Assembly (NCBI GenBank): GCA_030645495.1
Contig: JAUSLV010000026.1
Span: forward strand, 1-64,000
DNA length: 64,000 nt
Direction of reading: 5' to 3'
Origin: Actinomycetota bacterium
GTDB lineage: Bacteria; Actinomycetota; Acidimicrobiia; Acidimicrobiales; Ilumatobacteraceae
The notes beneath the pieces are model-generated. The model worked only from the letters and a program-made list of their open reading frames with translations. It was not told where the DNA came from and did no database searches. This document shows positions 35,723-44,900 of this stretch, piece after piece (within the stretch, counting starts at the first letter, position 1; every line of letters starts with the position of its first letter). Both the position numbers and the translations under genes were made by a program.

Positions 35723-36049
35723 GTGGCGTTGGACGACGAGAAGCTCCCGATCAAGATGCTCAACGACCGAGTGCTCGTGAAGATCCCCGAGAAGGACGGC
35801 GAGCGGCGAACCACCGGCGGCATCCTGATTCCCGCAACCGCGCAGATCTCGAAGCGGCTCGTGTGGGCCGAGGTGATGGCCCTCGGGCAGAACGTGCGCA
35901 CCGCCGAGGTGGGCGATCGGGTGTTGTTCAGCCCGGAAGACCGCTACGAGGTGGAGGTCGGCGGCACCGACTACATCATGCTGCGCGAGCGCGACATCCA
36001 TGCCGTGGCTGCCAGCCGCATCGAGTCGAGCACGGGGCTGTACCTCTAG
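35723..36049 (+). CDS. GroES-like co-chaperonin (orphan)
   Basis: A 108-residue Cpn10 fold: IKMLNDRVLVKIPEKDGERR, GGILIPATAQ in the mobile loop region and VGDRVLFSPEDRYEVEVGG. No groEL gene follows, and the mobile loop (TTGGILIP) and the ISKRLVWAEV segment differ from canonical GroES. It may be a second co-chaperonin or a specialised paralogue. TACCCT (35710-35715) lies seven bases before the GTG at 35723, which fixes the start. Confidence 0.82.
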   Translation: MALDDEKLPIKMLNDRVLVKIPEKDGERRTTGGILIPATAQISKRLVWAEVMALGQNVRTAEVGDRVLFSPEDRYEVEVGGTDYIMLRERDIHAVAASRIESSTGLYL

Positions 36050-36111
36050 CCCTGCCGGCAGTGCGGCAATGCATGGGGCGCCGCGCAGGCCGCGCTCATA
36101 GGCTGTCGCTC

Positions 36112-36474
36112 ATGCCCGACGCCGTGTCGACCCTCGCCACTCCCGAGCAGCTTGCTGCCGTCAAGTACGACAGCGCCGGCCTCGTGCCCGTGATCGCGCA
36201 AGACGTGCACACAAAGGCCGTGCTGATGATGGCCTACATGAACGCCGAGACGCTGGCCCTCACCCTCGCCGAAGGGCGGATGGTCTACTGGAGCCGCAGC
36301 CGCAAGGAGGTGTGGCGCAAGGGCGACACCAGCGGCGACCGCCAGTTCGTACGCGCCGGCTACTACGACTGCGACGGCGACACCTTGCTGTTCCTGGTGG
36401 AACAAGAGGGCAAGGGCGCGTGCCACACGGGCGAGTACACCTGCTTCTACCGCGCGTTCGGCCCGGAGGCCTGA
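36112..36474 (+). CDS. hisI: Phosphoribosyl-AMP cyclohydrolase
   Basis: A 120-residue HisI without the fused HisE domain. It opens the purine ring of PR-AMP in histidine synthesis. VLMMAYMNAETLALTL, YWSRSRKEVWRKGDTSGD, the magnesium motif DCDGDTLL and the zinc Cys residues in GACHTGEYTCFYR are intact. TAGGCT (36099-36104) lies seven bases before the ATG. It is separated from the main his cluster by ~4 kb and coupled closely to trpE. Confidence 0.95.
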   Translation: MPDAVSTLATPEQLAAVKYDSAGLVPVIAQDVHTKAVLMMAYMNAETLALTLAEGRMVYWSRSRKEVWRKGDTSGDRQFVRAGYYDCDGDTLLFLVEQEGKGACHTGEYTCFYRAFGPEA

Positions 36475-36479
36475 CGATC

Positions 36480-37994
36480 GTGGCGGGGCTCACGATCCAC
36501 CCGAGTCGCGAAGAATTCCACGCGCTCGCCGCCGAGCACACCGTCGTGCCCGTGTGGGCCGAGGTGCTGGCCGACCTGGAAACGCCGGTCGCTGCGTACC
36601 TCAAGTTGGTGGGCGACGGCGAGGGGTTCCTGCTCGAGTCGGTGGAGCATGGCGAACGGTGGTCGCGCTACAGCTTCGTGGGGCACGACCCGGTGGCCAC
36701 GTTCGATCTGCGCGACGGCATCATCACCAAGCGCGGCCAGCGGCTCACCCCCGACATCCCGCTCGACCAAGGGATGCTGGCGGTGCTCGATGCGGTCATC
36801 GCTGCCTACCGCGGGCCGATCATCCCCGACCTGCCCCCGCTGCAGGGCGGCATCATGGGCTACCTGGGGTACGACATCGTGCGCGAGGTCGAGCACCTGC
36901 CCAACGCGCCGCACGACGACCGCAAGCTGCCCGACGCGGTGATGAGCATCATCGGCTCGCTGGCGGCGTTCGACCACTGGCGCCAGCGGATGTACCTCAT
37001 CGAGAGCGTGCCCGTGCTCGACATGGACACCGCCGGTATCGATCGCGAATACGACGAGGCGATCGTGCGCGTACAGCAGGCGGCCGCCAAGATGGCCCGT
37101 CCGCTGGCGATGCCGCTGGTCGAGCCGCCGGTGCCGGGCGAGGCCCCGCCGCTGGTGCGCAGCACGATGGCCGACGGCGTGTACCAGCAGGCGGTCGAGG
37201 TGGCCAAGGAGCACATCCTCGCCGGCGACATCTTCCAGGTGGTGCTCGCCCAGCGGTACGACATCGACCTGCAAGCCGACCCGTTCGACTTCTACCGTGT
37301 GCTGCGGCAGGTGAACCCCAGCCCGTACATGTACTTCCTGCGCTACGACGACATCACCATCGCCGGCAGTTCGCCCGAGCCGATGGTGCAGGTGCTGGGC
37401 CGCAAGGTGATCAGCCGCCCGATCGCCGGCACTCGTCGCCGTGGCAAGAACGACGAGGACGACCGCCGCATGGCCGGCGAGCTGAAGGAGAACCCGAAGG
37501 AGGTTGCCGAGCACATCATGCTCGTCGACCTCGCCCGCAACGATGTGGGCCGCGTGGCCAAGTTCGGCACGGTGCACGTGGACGAACTGATGACGCTCGA
37601 GCGCTACAGCCACGTGATGCACCTCACGTCGCAGGTCAGTGGCGAGTTGGTGGATGGCGCGACGCCGGTCGACGTGCTGCGTGCCACCCTGCCGGCCGGC
37701 ACCGTCAGTGGGGCGCCGAAGGTGCGGGCGATGGAGATCATCGACGCACTCGAACCGGTGAAGCGCGGCCCGTACGCCGGCGTGGTGGGCTACGTCGACT
37801 TCAGCGGCAACCTCGACACGGCCATTGCGATCCGCACGATGTTCGTGGGTGCCCACGGCGCGTCGTTCCAGGCGGGTGCCGGCATCGTGGCCGACTCGGT
37901 ACCCGACGAGGAAGATCTCGAGTGCCGCAACAAGGCTGCCGCGCTGCTGGCAGCCGTGCCTGCGGCGCGGCGGATGACCGCCCAGCGCGACTGA
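36480..37994 (+). CDS. trpE: Anthranilate synthase component I
   Basis: A 504-residue chorismate-using enzyme for tryptophan synthesis. The N-terminal inhibitor-binding region LLESVEHGERWSRYSFVG carries the Trp-feedback LLES motif. The catalytic half has QRYDIDLQADPFDFYRVLR, PIAGTRRRGKNDEDDRRMA and LPAGTVSGAPKVRAMEII. The GTG start lies five bases after the hisI stop. The partner trpG is not in the window. Confidence 0.95.
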   Translation: MAGLTIHPSREEFHALAAEHTVVPVWAEVLADLETPVAAYLKLVGDGEGFLLESVEHGERWSRYSFVGHDPVATFDLRDGIITKRGQRLTPDIPLDQGMLAVLDAVIAAYRGPIIPDLPPLQGGIMGYLGYDIVREVEHLPNAPHDDRKLPDAVMSIIGSLAAFDHWRQRMYLIESVPVLDMDTAGIDREYDEAIVRVQQAAAKMARPLAMPLVEPPVPGEAPPLVRSTMADGVYQQAVEVAKEHILAGDIFQVVLAQRYDIDLQADPFDFYRVLRQVNPSPYMYFLRYDDITIAGSSPEPMVQVLGRKVISRPIAGTRRRGKNDEDDRRMAGELKENPKEVAEHIMLVDLARNDVGRVAKFGTVHVDELMTLERYSHVMHLTSQVSGELVDGATPVDVLRATLPAGTVSGAPKVRAMEIIDALEPVKRGPYAGVVGYVDFSGNLDTAIAIRTMFVGAHGASFQAGAGIVADSVPDEEDLECRNKAAALLAAVPAARRMTAQRD

Positions 37995-38004
37995 CGCTCG
38001 CGAC

Positions 38005-38532
38005 TCAGTCGATCAGGCCACCGATCAAGAGCACGGTGCCGAGTGCTCCTGCGGCCATCATGCCCAGTACCGCCATCGCCACCAGCTTGGGGGCGGTGGT
38101 GATCGCCCTCACGCCCGCCGACAGCGCGGGGAACTCCTTGCTCCGCGCGTCGAGGTCGAGACGCAGGGCGCCCAGGCTCCTACCGGTCATCGCCACCGGT
38201 TGGCCGCTGTCGTAGTCCACCAGCACGTCGGCCGATCGGTTGCCGGCCGAGAACGACTTGATCTCGGCCAGCAGCCCCGGCGCGTGATCGGCGGCGCGGC
38301 GCACGCGCCACGTGGCGAGTGTGGCGGCGACGGCCGGCCCGAACGACAAGAAGCCACCGATGACCACCCACTTCGGGCGGCCGGAACCGTCGAAGACCCA
38401 CCAGCCGGTGGCGAACGTGGCGGCTCCGATGGTGAGCGCCAGCATCGTGATGCCGGCACCGAGGCTGGCGAGGCGGCGCAACGTGAACTGCAGGCCGTCG
38501 CTGGCCCGCCTCGCGACGAGTTCGGAATCCAT
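38005..38532 (-). CDS. Hypothetical membrane protein
   Basis: A 175-residue protein with three predicted helices: LGAGITMLALTIGAATFATG (about 23-47 in full), WVVIGGFLSFGPAVAATLAT (about 58-78) and LVAMAVLGMMAAGALGTVLL near the C terminus. A soluble stretch of ~60 residues lies between helices 2 and 3. No family is recognised. The start at 38532 is supported by a CACACT box six bases upstream. It is convergent with trpE and divergent from the YgfZ gene. Confidence 0.68.
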   Translation of the reverse strand: MDSELVARRASDGLQFTLRRLASLGAGITMLALTIGAATFATGWWVFDGSGRPKWVVIGGFLSFGPAVAATLATWRVRRAADHAPGLLAEIKSFSAGNRSADVLVDYDSGQPVAMTGRSLGALRLDLDARSKEFPALSAGVRAITTAPKLVAMAVLGMMAAGALGTVLLIGGLID

Positions 38533-38576
38533 GCCCACAGTGTGCCAGCCGCCGGCGAACGGCGCAGACTGATCGG

Positions 38577-39326
38577 GTGACAAGCCAGCTGATGTGGTGC
38601 GAGTACCCGCGTGATGTCGTCCAGGTCGCCGGCCCCGACGCGCCCACGTACCTGCAGTCGCAGCTGTCGCAAGAGTTGCGACCGCTACAGGTGGGCGACG
38701 CAATCTGGACGTTCGTGTTGCAGCCCAACGGCAAGATCGATGCGCTGGCCCGTGTGTGGCGTACTGGAGACGAGACGTTCGTGCTCGACACCGACGCCGG
38801 CTTCGGCGAGGTGCTGACAGCGCGGCTGAACCGGTTCAAGATCCGGGTGAAGGCCGAGATCAGCACGCTGCCGTGGAGGTGCCTCGCCGTGCGTGGCGAT
38901 GGTGCGGCCGAAGTGGCCGGCCTGACGTCGTGGGGCGGGGGAGTGGATCTGCTGGGCGAGTCGCCGCTGCCGCCCGCCGGCGTCGAGCACGTCGGCGTCG
39001 AGCATCTGCTGGCAGCCCGCATCGAGGCCGTCTGGCCGGCGATGGGTGCAGAGATCGTCCCCGGTGAGACCATTCCCGCCGAGACGGGGATCACCGACAT
39101 CGCCGTCAGCTTCACCAAGGGTTGTTACCCGGGCCAGGAGTTGGTCGAGCGGATGGACAGCCGAGGCGCCACCGCCCCGCGCCTGCTGCAACGGGTGGTG
39201 GTGCCCGAGGGCGCGACCGAACCGGGCGACGAGTACCTCGTCAATGGCGAGCCCGCCGGCGTCGTGACGACGGTGTGGCGCGAACACGCGCTCGCCTACG
39301 TCAAGCGCAGCTCGCTCGCCCTCTGA
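38577..39326 (+). CDS. ygfZ: YgfZ/GcvT-like folate-binding protein
   Basis: A 249-residue protein of the YgfZ family that supports iron-sulfur cluster enzymes through tetrahydrofolate. The signature KGCYPGQELVERMDSRG (about residues 181-197) with its conserved Cys is intact, and the N-terminal VAGPDAPTYLQSQLSQEL is typical. The GTG at 38577 follows a CAGACT box by six bases. Its stop codon lies inside a perfect palindrome that begins the intergenic repeat. Confidence 0.88.
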   Translation: MTSQLMWCEYPRDVVQVAGPDAPTYLQSQLSQELRPLQVGDAIWTFVLQPNGKIDALARVWRTGDETFVLDTDAGFGEVLTARLNRFKIRVKAEISTLPWRCLAVRGDGAAEVAGLTSWGGGVDLLGESPLPPAGVEHVGVEHLLAARIEAVWPAMGAEIVPGETIPAETGITDIAVSFTKGCYPGQELVERMDSRGATAPRLLQRVVVPEGATEPGDEYLVNGEPAGVVTTVWREHALAYVKRSSLAL

Positions 39327-39392
39327 CCCGCGGGTCATCCCGCGCCCACGGGCGCGATTCGTACGCGTCGGCGTGAGTTCCGCGCCCGTGGG
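39325..39392. repeat. Dispersed palindromic intergenic repeat, copy 2
   Basis: GACCCGCGGGTC (39325-39336) is a perfect palindrome that includes the ygfZ stop. CGCGCCCACGGGCGCG (39341-39356) follows, then ATTCGTACGCG. Much of this 40-base stretch is shared with 17247-17310, partly inverted. A third inverted arm, CGCGCCCGTGGG, is at 39381-39392. It lies between convergent genes. Confidence 0.6.
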
Positions 39393-39451
39393 CTGGCGGG
39401 TGGTCACCCGCGGGCCGAATCGCGCCCGCCCCGTTCCGGGGCAGGTGAGGG

Positions 39452-40663
39452 TCAGGCGGGGGCGAGGGCGGCGGCGAGCTCGGGGGTGCCGCGCAGCGCG
39501 GCGAACTCGGGCGCCGCGGCCACCGCGACGCGGATCACGTCGAGCGGAGCGTTCTGCGCGGCAGTGCGCACCCAGCCGACGGCAGTGGGGTGGTCGCCGA
39601 GCGCGGCGGCGGCGCGAGCGACGTGCAGTGCCGACATCGGCGCGCGCCCGTGGTCGTACGACCGGGCCGCGTAGTGCGCTGCAGCCTCGTATTCACTCAG
39701 CCGCAGCAGCACACCCGACAGCACGAACGCGCTGAACGCGCGACCCTGCGGCAGCGGCGTGGGCAACAGCGCGACCAGCGCCGCGAGCGCAGCAGTGGGC
39801 GCCGCGTCGGGTGGCCACCAGTTCACCGGTTCGTCGCTGGCCAGGTCGGCGAGCAGCACGTCGCGGGCGATCTCCGAGTGGCCGTGGCTCAACTGCTGGT
39901 GGGCGCGGTACCACGGCGACGGCACGTGCCCGGCGGGAAAGCGCGACACGTCGCCCACGGCCCACGCCAGCGCTTCGGCGCGAGCGAGCGTGGCCTGTGC
40001 CTCGGCGCGAGCCGACGCGCGGGCGGCCGCTGCCTTGCCGCCGCTGGTCATCTGCGCGACGGACAGCAACGGCAGCACCATGAAGATGATGTACGGCCGC
40101 CTCGCCGGGCTGGCCATCGCGAACGCGATGGCCGCGAACACGATCGTGACCGTCAGCCACACCATGATCCTGCGCGCCGAATGCGGGGCGAAGGCGGCGA
40201 TGCCCTGTTCGAGGATGTTGCCGCCGTCGAACGGCAGGATCGGGATGAGGTTGAACAGGCCGATGCACGGGCCGGCCCACAGCACGGCGATCGCCAGGTG
40301 TTCGCCGGCGTGTGGCCATTGCCAGCCGTTGATGAGCACGTAGGCCGCAGTGCCGACGGCGATCTGCACGGCCGGACCGGCGAACGAGATGCCGGCGCGC
40401 TCCCAGCGTGACAACTCGCGGGTGGGGGTGAACGACGCGTACCCAGCCATGAAGTCGAGCGCGATCTCGGCCTTGGCGCCGGTGGCGCGGGCGGCGAAGG
40501 CATGCCCCAGCTCGTGCAGCAGCGTGAACACGGCGATGAACAGCGCCAGCCACAGCCCACCGGCCCCTGGGTTGATGAGCACGATCAGCACCATCAGCAC
40601 GAGGAACCCAGAGCGAACCTGCACGGGGAAGCCGAACACGGTGAAGGCGGGGGCCGGTGCCAC
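39452..40663 (-). CDS. M50 family (site-2 protease-like) membrane metalloprotease
   Basis: A 403-residue protein. The zinc motif HELGH (residues 50-54) sits in helix LWLALFIAVFTLLHELGHAF, and the third ligand Asp146 is in NLIPILPFDGG, the two hallmarks of intramembrane S2P proteases. Four to six helices occupy the first ~220 residues. The C-terminal ~180 residues are Ala-rich helical repeats that resemble tetratricopeptide units. The substrate is unknown. The GTG start at 40663 has TAGGCT (complement of 40670-40675) six bases upstream. Confidence 0.87.
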   Translation of the reverse strand: MAPAPAFTVFGFPVQVRSGFLVLMVLIVLINPGAGGLWLALFIAVFTLLHELGHAFAARATGAKAEIALDFMAGYASFTPTRELSRWERAGISFAGPAVQIAVGTAAYVLINGWQWPHAGEHLAIAVLWAGPCIGLFNLIPILPFDGGNILEQGIAAFAPHSARRIMVWLTVTIVFAAIAFAMASPARRPYIIFMVLPLLSVAQMTSGGKAAAARASARAEAQATLARAEALAWAVGDVSRFPAGHVPSPWYRAHQQLSHGHSEIARDVLLADLASDEPVNWWPPDAAPTAALAALVALLPTPLPQGRAFSAFVLSGVLLRLSEYEAAAHYAARSYDHGRAPMSALHVARAAAALGDHPTAVGWVRTAAQNAPLDVIRVAVAAAPEFAALRGTPELAAALAPA

Positions 40664-40770
40664 GGGGCGAGCCTAGGCGGGGGCGGTGGCGATCAGCTCG
40701 AATTTCTTGCGTGGCGGCTGGACCGTTCGCTAGCCACTGGCGGCGATCGCCACCACGCCCGCAGGTGGCG

Positions 40771-41466
40771 TCAGGTGGGGCCGGTCGGGCGCGAATAGAG
40801 GTGCTGTGGGCGTCCGGACGAGCCGTACCGCGAGCGCATCTGCACCCGCTGCGCGTTGCGCAGGAAGTCGAGATAGCGGCGCGCGGTGACCCGGCTCAGG
40901 CCGGCGGCGGCGGCCACTTCCTCGGAGGTCATTGCCGTACCCGACTGGACCACGGTCTGCTCCACCACGGCGAGCGTCTCCTCGGCCATTCCTTTCGGCA
41001 GTGTGCGAGCACTCGTTCCGGCGCGCAACGTGCCGACCAAACGGTCGACCGCGTGCTGGTCGGGAACGCGCTCCTGGCGGGGTACGCCACGCCACGCCAG
41101 ATAACCCTTCAGCTTGTCGTGCAGGAGCGTCATGGTGAATGGCTTGACGATGTATTGGAGGGCACCAAGGCGGATGGCGGCTTGCAGCGTGTCCACATCG
41201 CGCGCGGCGGTGACAGCGATGACATCGGGTGCGGGGTGCGGTAGCGCGGCGAGGTGGCGCATCACGGCGAGACCACTCTGGTCGGGCAGATAAATGTCGA
41301 GCAGCACGAGGTCGGGACGGTCACTCGCGACCCACTGCAGGGCAGAAGCAGCTGTGTACGCTTCGGCCACCACCTCAAAACCGGCGAGCCGCGCGATGTA
41401 CTGACGGTGAATCGACGCGACCATGAAGTCGTCGTCCACGACCAGCACTCTGACTGGCAGCGTCAT
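40771..41466 (-). CDS. Response regulator, CitB/DctR type
   Basis: A 231-residue regulator. The receiver has the acidic pocket VVDDDFM, phosphoacceptor Asp57 (LLDIYLPDQSG) and Lys in YIVKPF. The C-terminal part is an HTH of the citrate-type family (TSEEVAAAAGLSRVTARRYL). It overlaps the sensor kinase gene by four bases and, with it, lies divergent from the tripartite transporter genes, so it probably controls uptake of a di- or tricarboxylate. Confidence 0.92.
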   Translation of the reverse strand: MTLPVRVLVVDDDFMVASIHRQYIARLAGFEVVAEAYTAASALQWVASDRPDLVLLDIYLPDQSGLAVMRHLAALPHPAPDVIAVTAARDVDTLQAAIRLGALQYIVKPFTMTLLHDKLKGYLAWRGVPRQERVPDQHAVDRLVGTLRAGTSARTLPKGMAEETLAVVEQTVVQSGTAMTSEEVAAAAGLSRVTARRYLDFLRNAQRVQMRSRYGSSGRPQHLYSRPTGPT

Positions 41467-43091
41467 GCGCCTACCCCCGCCGGCACCGGCACGACGCCGT
41501 GCAGGCGGGCGGTGAACCGAGCCCCGTGGTGCTCGCTGACGGCGACCGTGATGTCGCCGTTGTGACGAGCGACGGCGTCGGCCACCAATGCGAGGCCGAT
41601 GCCGCGACGACCGAGCGTGCGGTCGTTCGACTCGACCTTGGTGGTGAAGCCGAGGCCGAAGATCTGGTCCACGGCGTCGGCCGGCACGCCCGGCCCGTTG
41701 TCGTCGACCGCCACGACGAGCGTGTCGCCTTCGGCGTGGAGGCTGACATGAATCGTCGGGTCGGACACTATGCAGACCGCGTCGATGGCGTTGTCGACGA
41801 GGTTGCCCACCACGGCGACGACATCGTTCGGGGCGAGCAGGCCGGCGCCAACCAGGTCACGGTCGGCCTGCACCAGCAGCCGGATGCCACGCTCGTTCGC
41901 CTGCGATGTCTTCGCCAACAAGAGTGCGTTGAGGAGCGGGTCGCCGACATCGTCGTTGATGGCATCCGACAAGGCCTGGGCGATGCGGGTTTCCGAGGCG
42001 ACCAGGTTGATCGCGTCGTCGTAATGGCCGAGTTCGATGAGCGCAGCGATGGTGTGCAACCGGTTCGAGTACTCGTGCGCCTTGGCCCGCAAGGCATCGG
42101 CCATGCCGCTCACCGTGGCGAGTTCGCGCACCAGCTCTTCCAGTTCGGTACGGTCGCGCAACGTGATGACCGAGCCGATCGCTTGGCCACTCACACTGAC
42201 CTCCCGGTGGCTCACCACCAGCACCCGGCCGGCGACGACAATGACCGTCTCAGGCCCACCCAGGCTGTCGCCGATGAACTCTGCCACGTGTGCCGAGTCG
42301 ACGACCGACACCAGGGTGGAGCCGATGGCTTCGTCGTCGAGATCGAGCAGTCGCTTCGCTTCGCCATTCAGCAGCGTGATGCGCGAGTTGCGGTCGAGCG
42401 TCACCACGCCCTCACGGATGCTCAGCAGCGTTGCCTCGCGGTGCTCGAACAGCGCAGTGATCTCGTCGGGGCGCAACCCGAGCGTCTTACGGCGCAGCAG
42501 GCGGGCCACGATCCCGGTGCCGGCCACACCGAGCAAGAGCGACGCGCCGCCGTAGCCGAGCACGGTCCATAGCGCTTCCAGCGACTCCTCGTTCACCGTT
42601 TCGGCGAGCACACCGACCGAGACCAATCCGACGATCGTGCCGGCCGAGTCGCGGACTGGCACCTTGGCTCGCACAGTGCGGCCCAGCGTGCCGGTCTCGG
42701 TGGAGATGACGGTCGCCCCGGCTACCACGTCCGACCAGTCGGTGGACAGCTGCTGCCCGATGCGTTGCGTGTTCGGATGGGTGTAACGGATGCCGTTCGT
42801 GTCGGCGACGGCGATGTAGGTCATGTCCGTTTCCTTGCGGATCTGCTCCACCAGTTGCTGCAGTTCACCGCCCGGCGTTCCGGAGGCCAACGCTGCCCTG
42901 GTGGCAGGCAGGGTGGCAACCGTTCGGGCGACGATCAGTGCCCGCTGCCCGTACTGCTCGTTCAGCGTGGTGCGGGCATGGAGGAATGCCGCGCCAGCGA
43001 CGATGCCCAGCACCACGATGACGACAGCGAGTTGCAGCAACAGAACTTGTCCGGACAGGCCGAGTCGGCGTGCCGGGTTGCGCGTGGACAT
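41463..43091 (-). CDS. Sensor histidine kinase, CitA/DcuS type
   Basis: A 542-residue membrane kinase. TM1 is about residues 17-38, then an extracytoplasmic Cache-like sensor (YIAVADTNGIRYTHPNTQRI is typical of citrate/fumarate sensors), TM2 near 172-192, a PAS domain, the H-box KAHEYSNRLHTIAALIELG, and an HATPase domain (NLVDNAIDAV, DDNGPGVP, GRRGIGLAL). TACTGT (complement of 43098-43103) lies six bases before the ATG. It is coupled to the response regulator, and together they match the TctE/TctD role by family. Confidence 0.92.
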   Translation of the reverse strand: MSTRNPARRLGLSGQVLLLQLAVVIVVLGIVAGAAFLHARTTLNEQYGQRALIVARTVATLPATRAALASGTPGGELQQLVEQIRKETDMTYIAVADTNGIRYTHPNTQRIGQQLSTDWSDVVAGATVISTETGTLGRTVRAKVPVRDSAGTIVGLVSVGVLAETVNEESLEALWTVLGYGGASLLLGVAGTGIVARLLRRKTLGLRPDEITALFEHREATLLSIREGVVTLDRNSRITLLNGEAKRLLDLDDEAIGSTLVSVVDSAHVAEFIGDSLGGPETVIVVAGRVLVVSHREVSVSGQAIGSVITLRDRTELEELVRELATVSGMADALRAKAHEYSNRLHTIAALIELGHYDDAINLVASETRIAQALSDAINDDVGDPLLNALLLAKTSQANERGIRLLVQADRDLVGAGLLAPNDVVAVVGNLVDNAIDAVCIVSDPTIHVSLHAEGDTLVVAVDDNGPGVPADAVDQIFGLGFTTKVESNDRTLGRRGIGLALVADAVARHNGDITVAVSEHHGARFTARLHGVVPVPAGVGA

Positions 43092-43174
43092 GGCCGAACA
43101 GTAATCCCCGGTCGCACGGCAACGCCCGCGACCGTTATGACCAAAACGACTATCACGACCACAACAACGGCTAA

Positions 43175-43192
43175 CCGTCCAAACCTGGACGG
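43175..43192. promoter_or_regulatory. Dyad in the tct/kinase divergent region
   Basis: CCGTCCA and TGGACGG form a seven-base inverted repeat around AACC, about 75 bp upstream of tctC. Left of it lies a run of ACGACTATCACGACCACAAC-type repeats (43146-43169). Either could bind the adjacent response regulator; this is positional inference. Confidence 0.35.
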
Positions 43193-43266
43193 CACGGGCG
43201 GCTGCAGCGCACGCTGCTGCCTTCACGCTCGGTCAAGGGGTGGCCGAGATGTCAAGGGGGAAACAC

Positions 43267-44316
43267 ATGCGCATACGAGAGATGTTCTTCGTCGCCGGCT
43301 TCTTGCTGGTGGCGACCGGGTGCGGGTCGGATGGGGCCGACGACGCGGCAACGACCGCAGCACCCAACACGACGGCGCTGCCCGCAGCGGATTCGACCGC
43401 AGCACCCAACACGACGGCGCTGCCCGCAGCGGCGTTGCCGGAATCGCTGTCGATCATGGCCCCGGCTGATCCCGGCGGCGGTTGGGACGGCACCGCGAGG
43501 GCGATGCAGACCGCGCTCGACCCGTTGCTCGACGGCTCGGTCGATGTCTACAACGTGCCCGGCGCCGGCGGCACCGTTGGCCTCGCGCAGTTCAAGGATT
43601 CGTCCGGTTCGGGCAGCGATCTGATGGTGATGGGCTCAGTGATGGTGGGCGCGATTCTCACCAACGACTCGCCGGTCACGCTGGAAGACGTGACCCCGAT
43701 CGCCAGCCTCACTACCGAGTATCTGGCCATCGTGGTGCCGGCATCAAGTCCGTTCCAGACAATCGACGATCTGATCGCGGCGTTCGTCGCCGACCCGACC
43801 GCTGTCAGCTGGGCAGGCGGGTCGGCGGGCGGCACCGACCACCAACTCGTCGCGCTGATTGCGAAGAACCAGGGCGTGCCCGCAGGTTCGATCAACTTCA
43901 TCGCCCACAGCGGCGGCGGGGAGGCGCTCGCCTCGCTGCTGTCCGGCGCGGTGAGTGCTGGCGTGTCGGGCCTCTCCGAGTTCCGCGACCAGGTGGACGC
44001 CGGCGCGCTGCGACTGCTCGCTGTGTCGAGCTCCGAGCGGATCGACGGGGCAGATGTGCCCACGCTGATCGAAAGCGGTATCGACGTCGAGCTGTCGAAC
44101 TGGCGTGGCGTCGTGGCGCCTGCGGAGATCTCCGATGCCGATCGCATGGCGTTGCTGGCCGCGATCGAGCAGATGACGGCGACCGACGAGTGGGTGGCCG
44201 AACTCGAGGCCAAGGGTTGGACCAGCTTCTACCAGTCGGGCGACGAGTTCGCCGCCTTCCTGGGTGAGTACAGCGAGACGGTCAAGGTCGTGCTGGCCGA
44301 GATCGGCTTGCTGTAG
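43267..44316 (+). CDS. tctC: Tripartite tricarboxylate transporter substrate-binding protein
   Basis: A 349-residue lipoprotein receptor of the TctC (Bug) family. The signal peptide ends FLLVATGC with the lipidated Cys at about residue 22. A low-complexity tether contains a duplicated 14-residue unit (TAAPNTTALPAA). The binding domain has LSIMAPADPGGGWDGTAR, YNVPGAGGTVGLAQF and NFIAHSGGGEALASLLSG. It captures carboxylates outside the membrane for TctAB. The start at 43267 follows a GGGGGA ribosome binding site by five bases. Confidence 0.92.
   Translation: MRIREMFFVAGFLLVATGCGSDGADDAATTAAPNTTALPAADSTAAPNTTALPAAALPESLSIMAPADPGGGWDGTARAMQTALDPLLDGSVDVYNVPGAGGTVGLAQFKDSSGSGSDLMVMGSVMVGAILTNDSPVTLEDVTPIASLTTEYLAIVVPASSPFQTIDDLIAAFVADPTAVSWAGGSAGGTDHQLVALIAKNQGVPAGSINFIAHSGGGEALASLLSGAVSAGVSGLSEFRDQVDAGALRLLAVSSSERIDGADVPTLIESGIDVELSNWRGVVAPAEISDADRMALLAAIEQMTATDEWVAELEAKGWTSFYQSGDEFAAFLGEYSETVKVVLAEIGLL
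43353..43432 (+). repeat. 38-bp exact direct repeat inside tctC (period 42 bp)
   Basis: Bases 43353-43390 recur exactly at 43395-43432. The period is a multiple of three, so the copy number can vary without breaking the frame. It lengthens the tether of the lipoprotein by 14 residues per unit. Confidence 0.85.
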
Positions 44317-44332
44317 TCGGCAGGTCGTTTCG

Positions 44333-44890
44333 ATGAGCAACGTCGACGACGTGGGCCCCGGTGCAGCCGGGGCCCACCACGACCCAGACCACACCACAGT
44401 GTCCGGATCGCCGCTGGCGCGGCGACTGCTGATCGGGGTTGGTGTCGTGGTCACCCTGATGGGGGCCGGAATCCTGTCGAAGGTGGGCGACATCCGCCTG
44501 CCAAAGGGCTACACGGTGATCGGTCCCCGAGCGATGCCGACGGTAGTCGGCGTGGCTCTGGTGGGCCTCGGAATCGCGTTCACCATCCAGTCGGTTCTGC
44601 GCCGCGATGCGGCGCTGCTCAGTTCGGTCACGGCCGAACACGCCGACGGCCGACGCGGCGTGGTGCTATCGCTGGTGGTGGCACTGGTCCTGTACACGCG
44701 GCTGCTGGTGCCTGTGGGATATGTCGTGACCACCATTGTGTTCCTGCCGGTGGCTGCTCGAATCCTCGGCAGCCGCAGCCCGCTGCGCGATGTCACGGTC
44801 GGCGCGTGCATCGCGGTGGCCGCGTACGAGTGCTTCACGCGCCTGCTCGACATCAGGCTTCCCGCCGGCGTGCTCGGCGATCTGCTGTGA
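44333..44890 (+). CDS. tctB: Tripartite tricarboxylate transporter small membrane subunit
   Basis: A 185-residue membrane protein of the TctB family with about four helices ([69 protein letters not shown]). The N-terminal 35 residues are hydrophilic. It follows tctC by 16 bp and precedes tctA by 10 bp. The start at 44333 is the first ATG after the tctC stop. Confidence 0.88.
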   Translation: MSNVDDVGPGAAGAHHDPDHTTVSGSPLARRLLIGVGVVVTLMGAGILSKVGDIRLPKGYTVIGPRAMPTVVGVALVGLGIAFTIQSVLRRDAALLSSVTAEHADGRRGVVLSLVVALVLYTRLLVPVGYVVTTIVFLPVAARILGSRSPLRDVTVGACIAVAAYECFTRLLDIRLPAGVLGDLL

Positions 44891-44900
44891 CGGGAGCACA

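Noticed and set aside
43267-43450. tctC internal duplication considered as an assembly artefact
   Set aside because: The second unit is followed by different sequence and the repeat is in frame in a tether region, where such duplications are common; it is reported as real.
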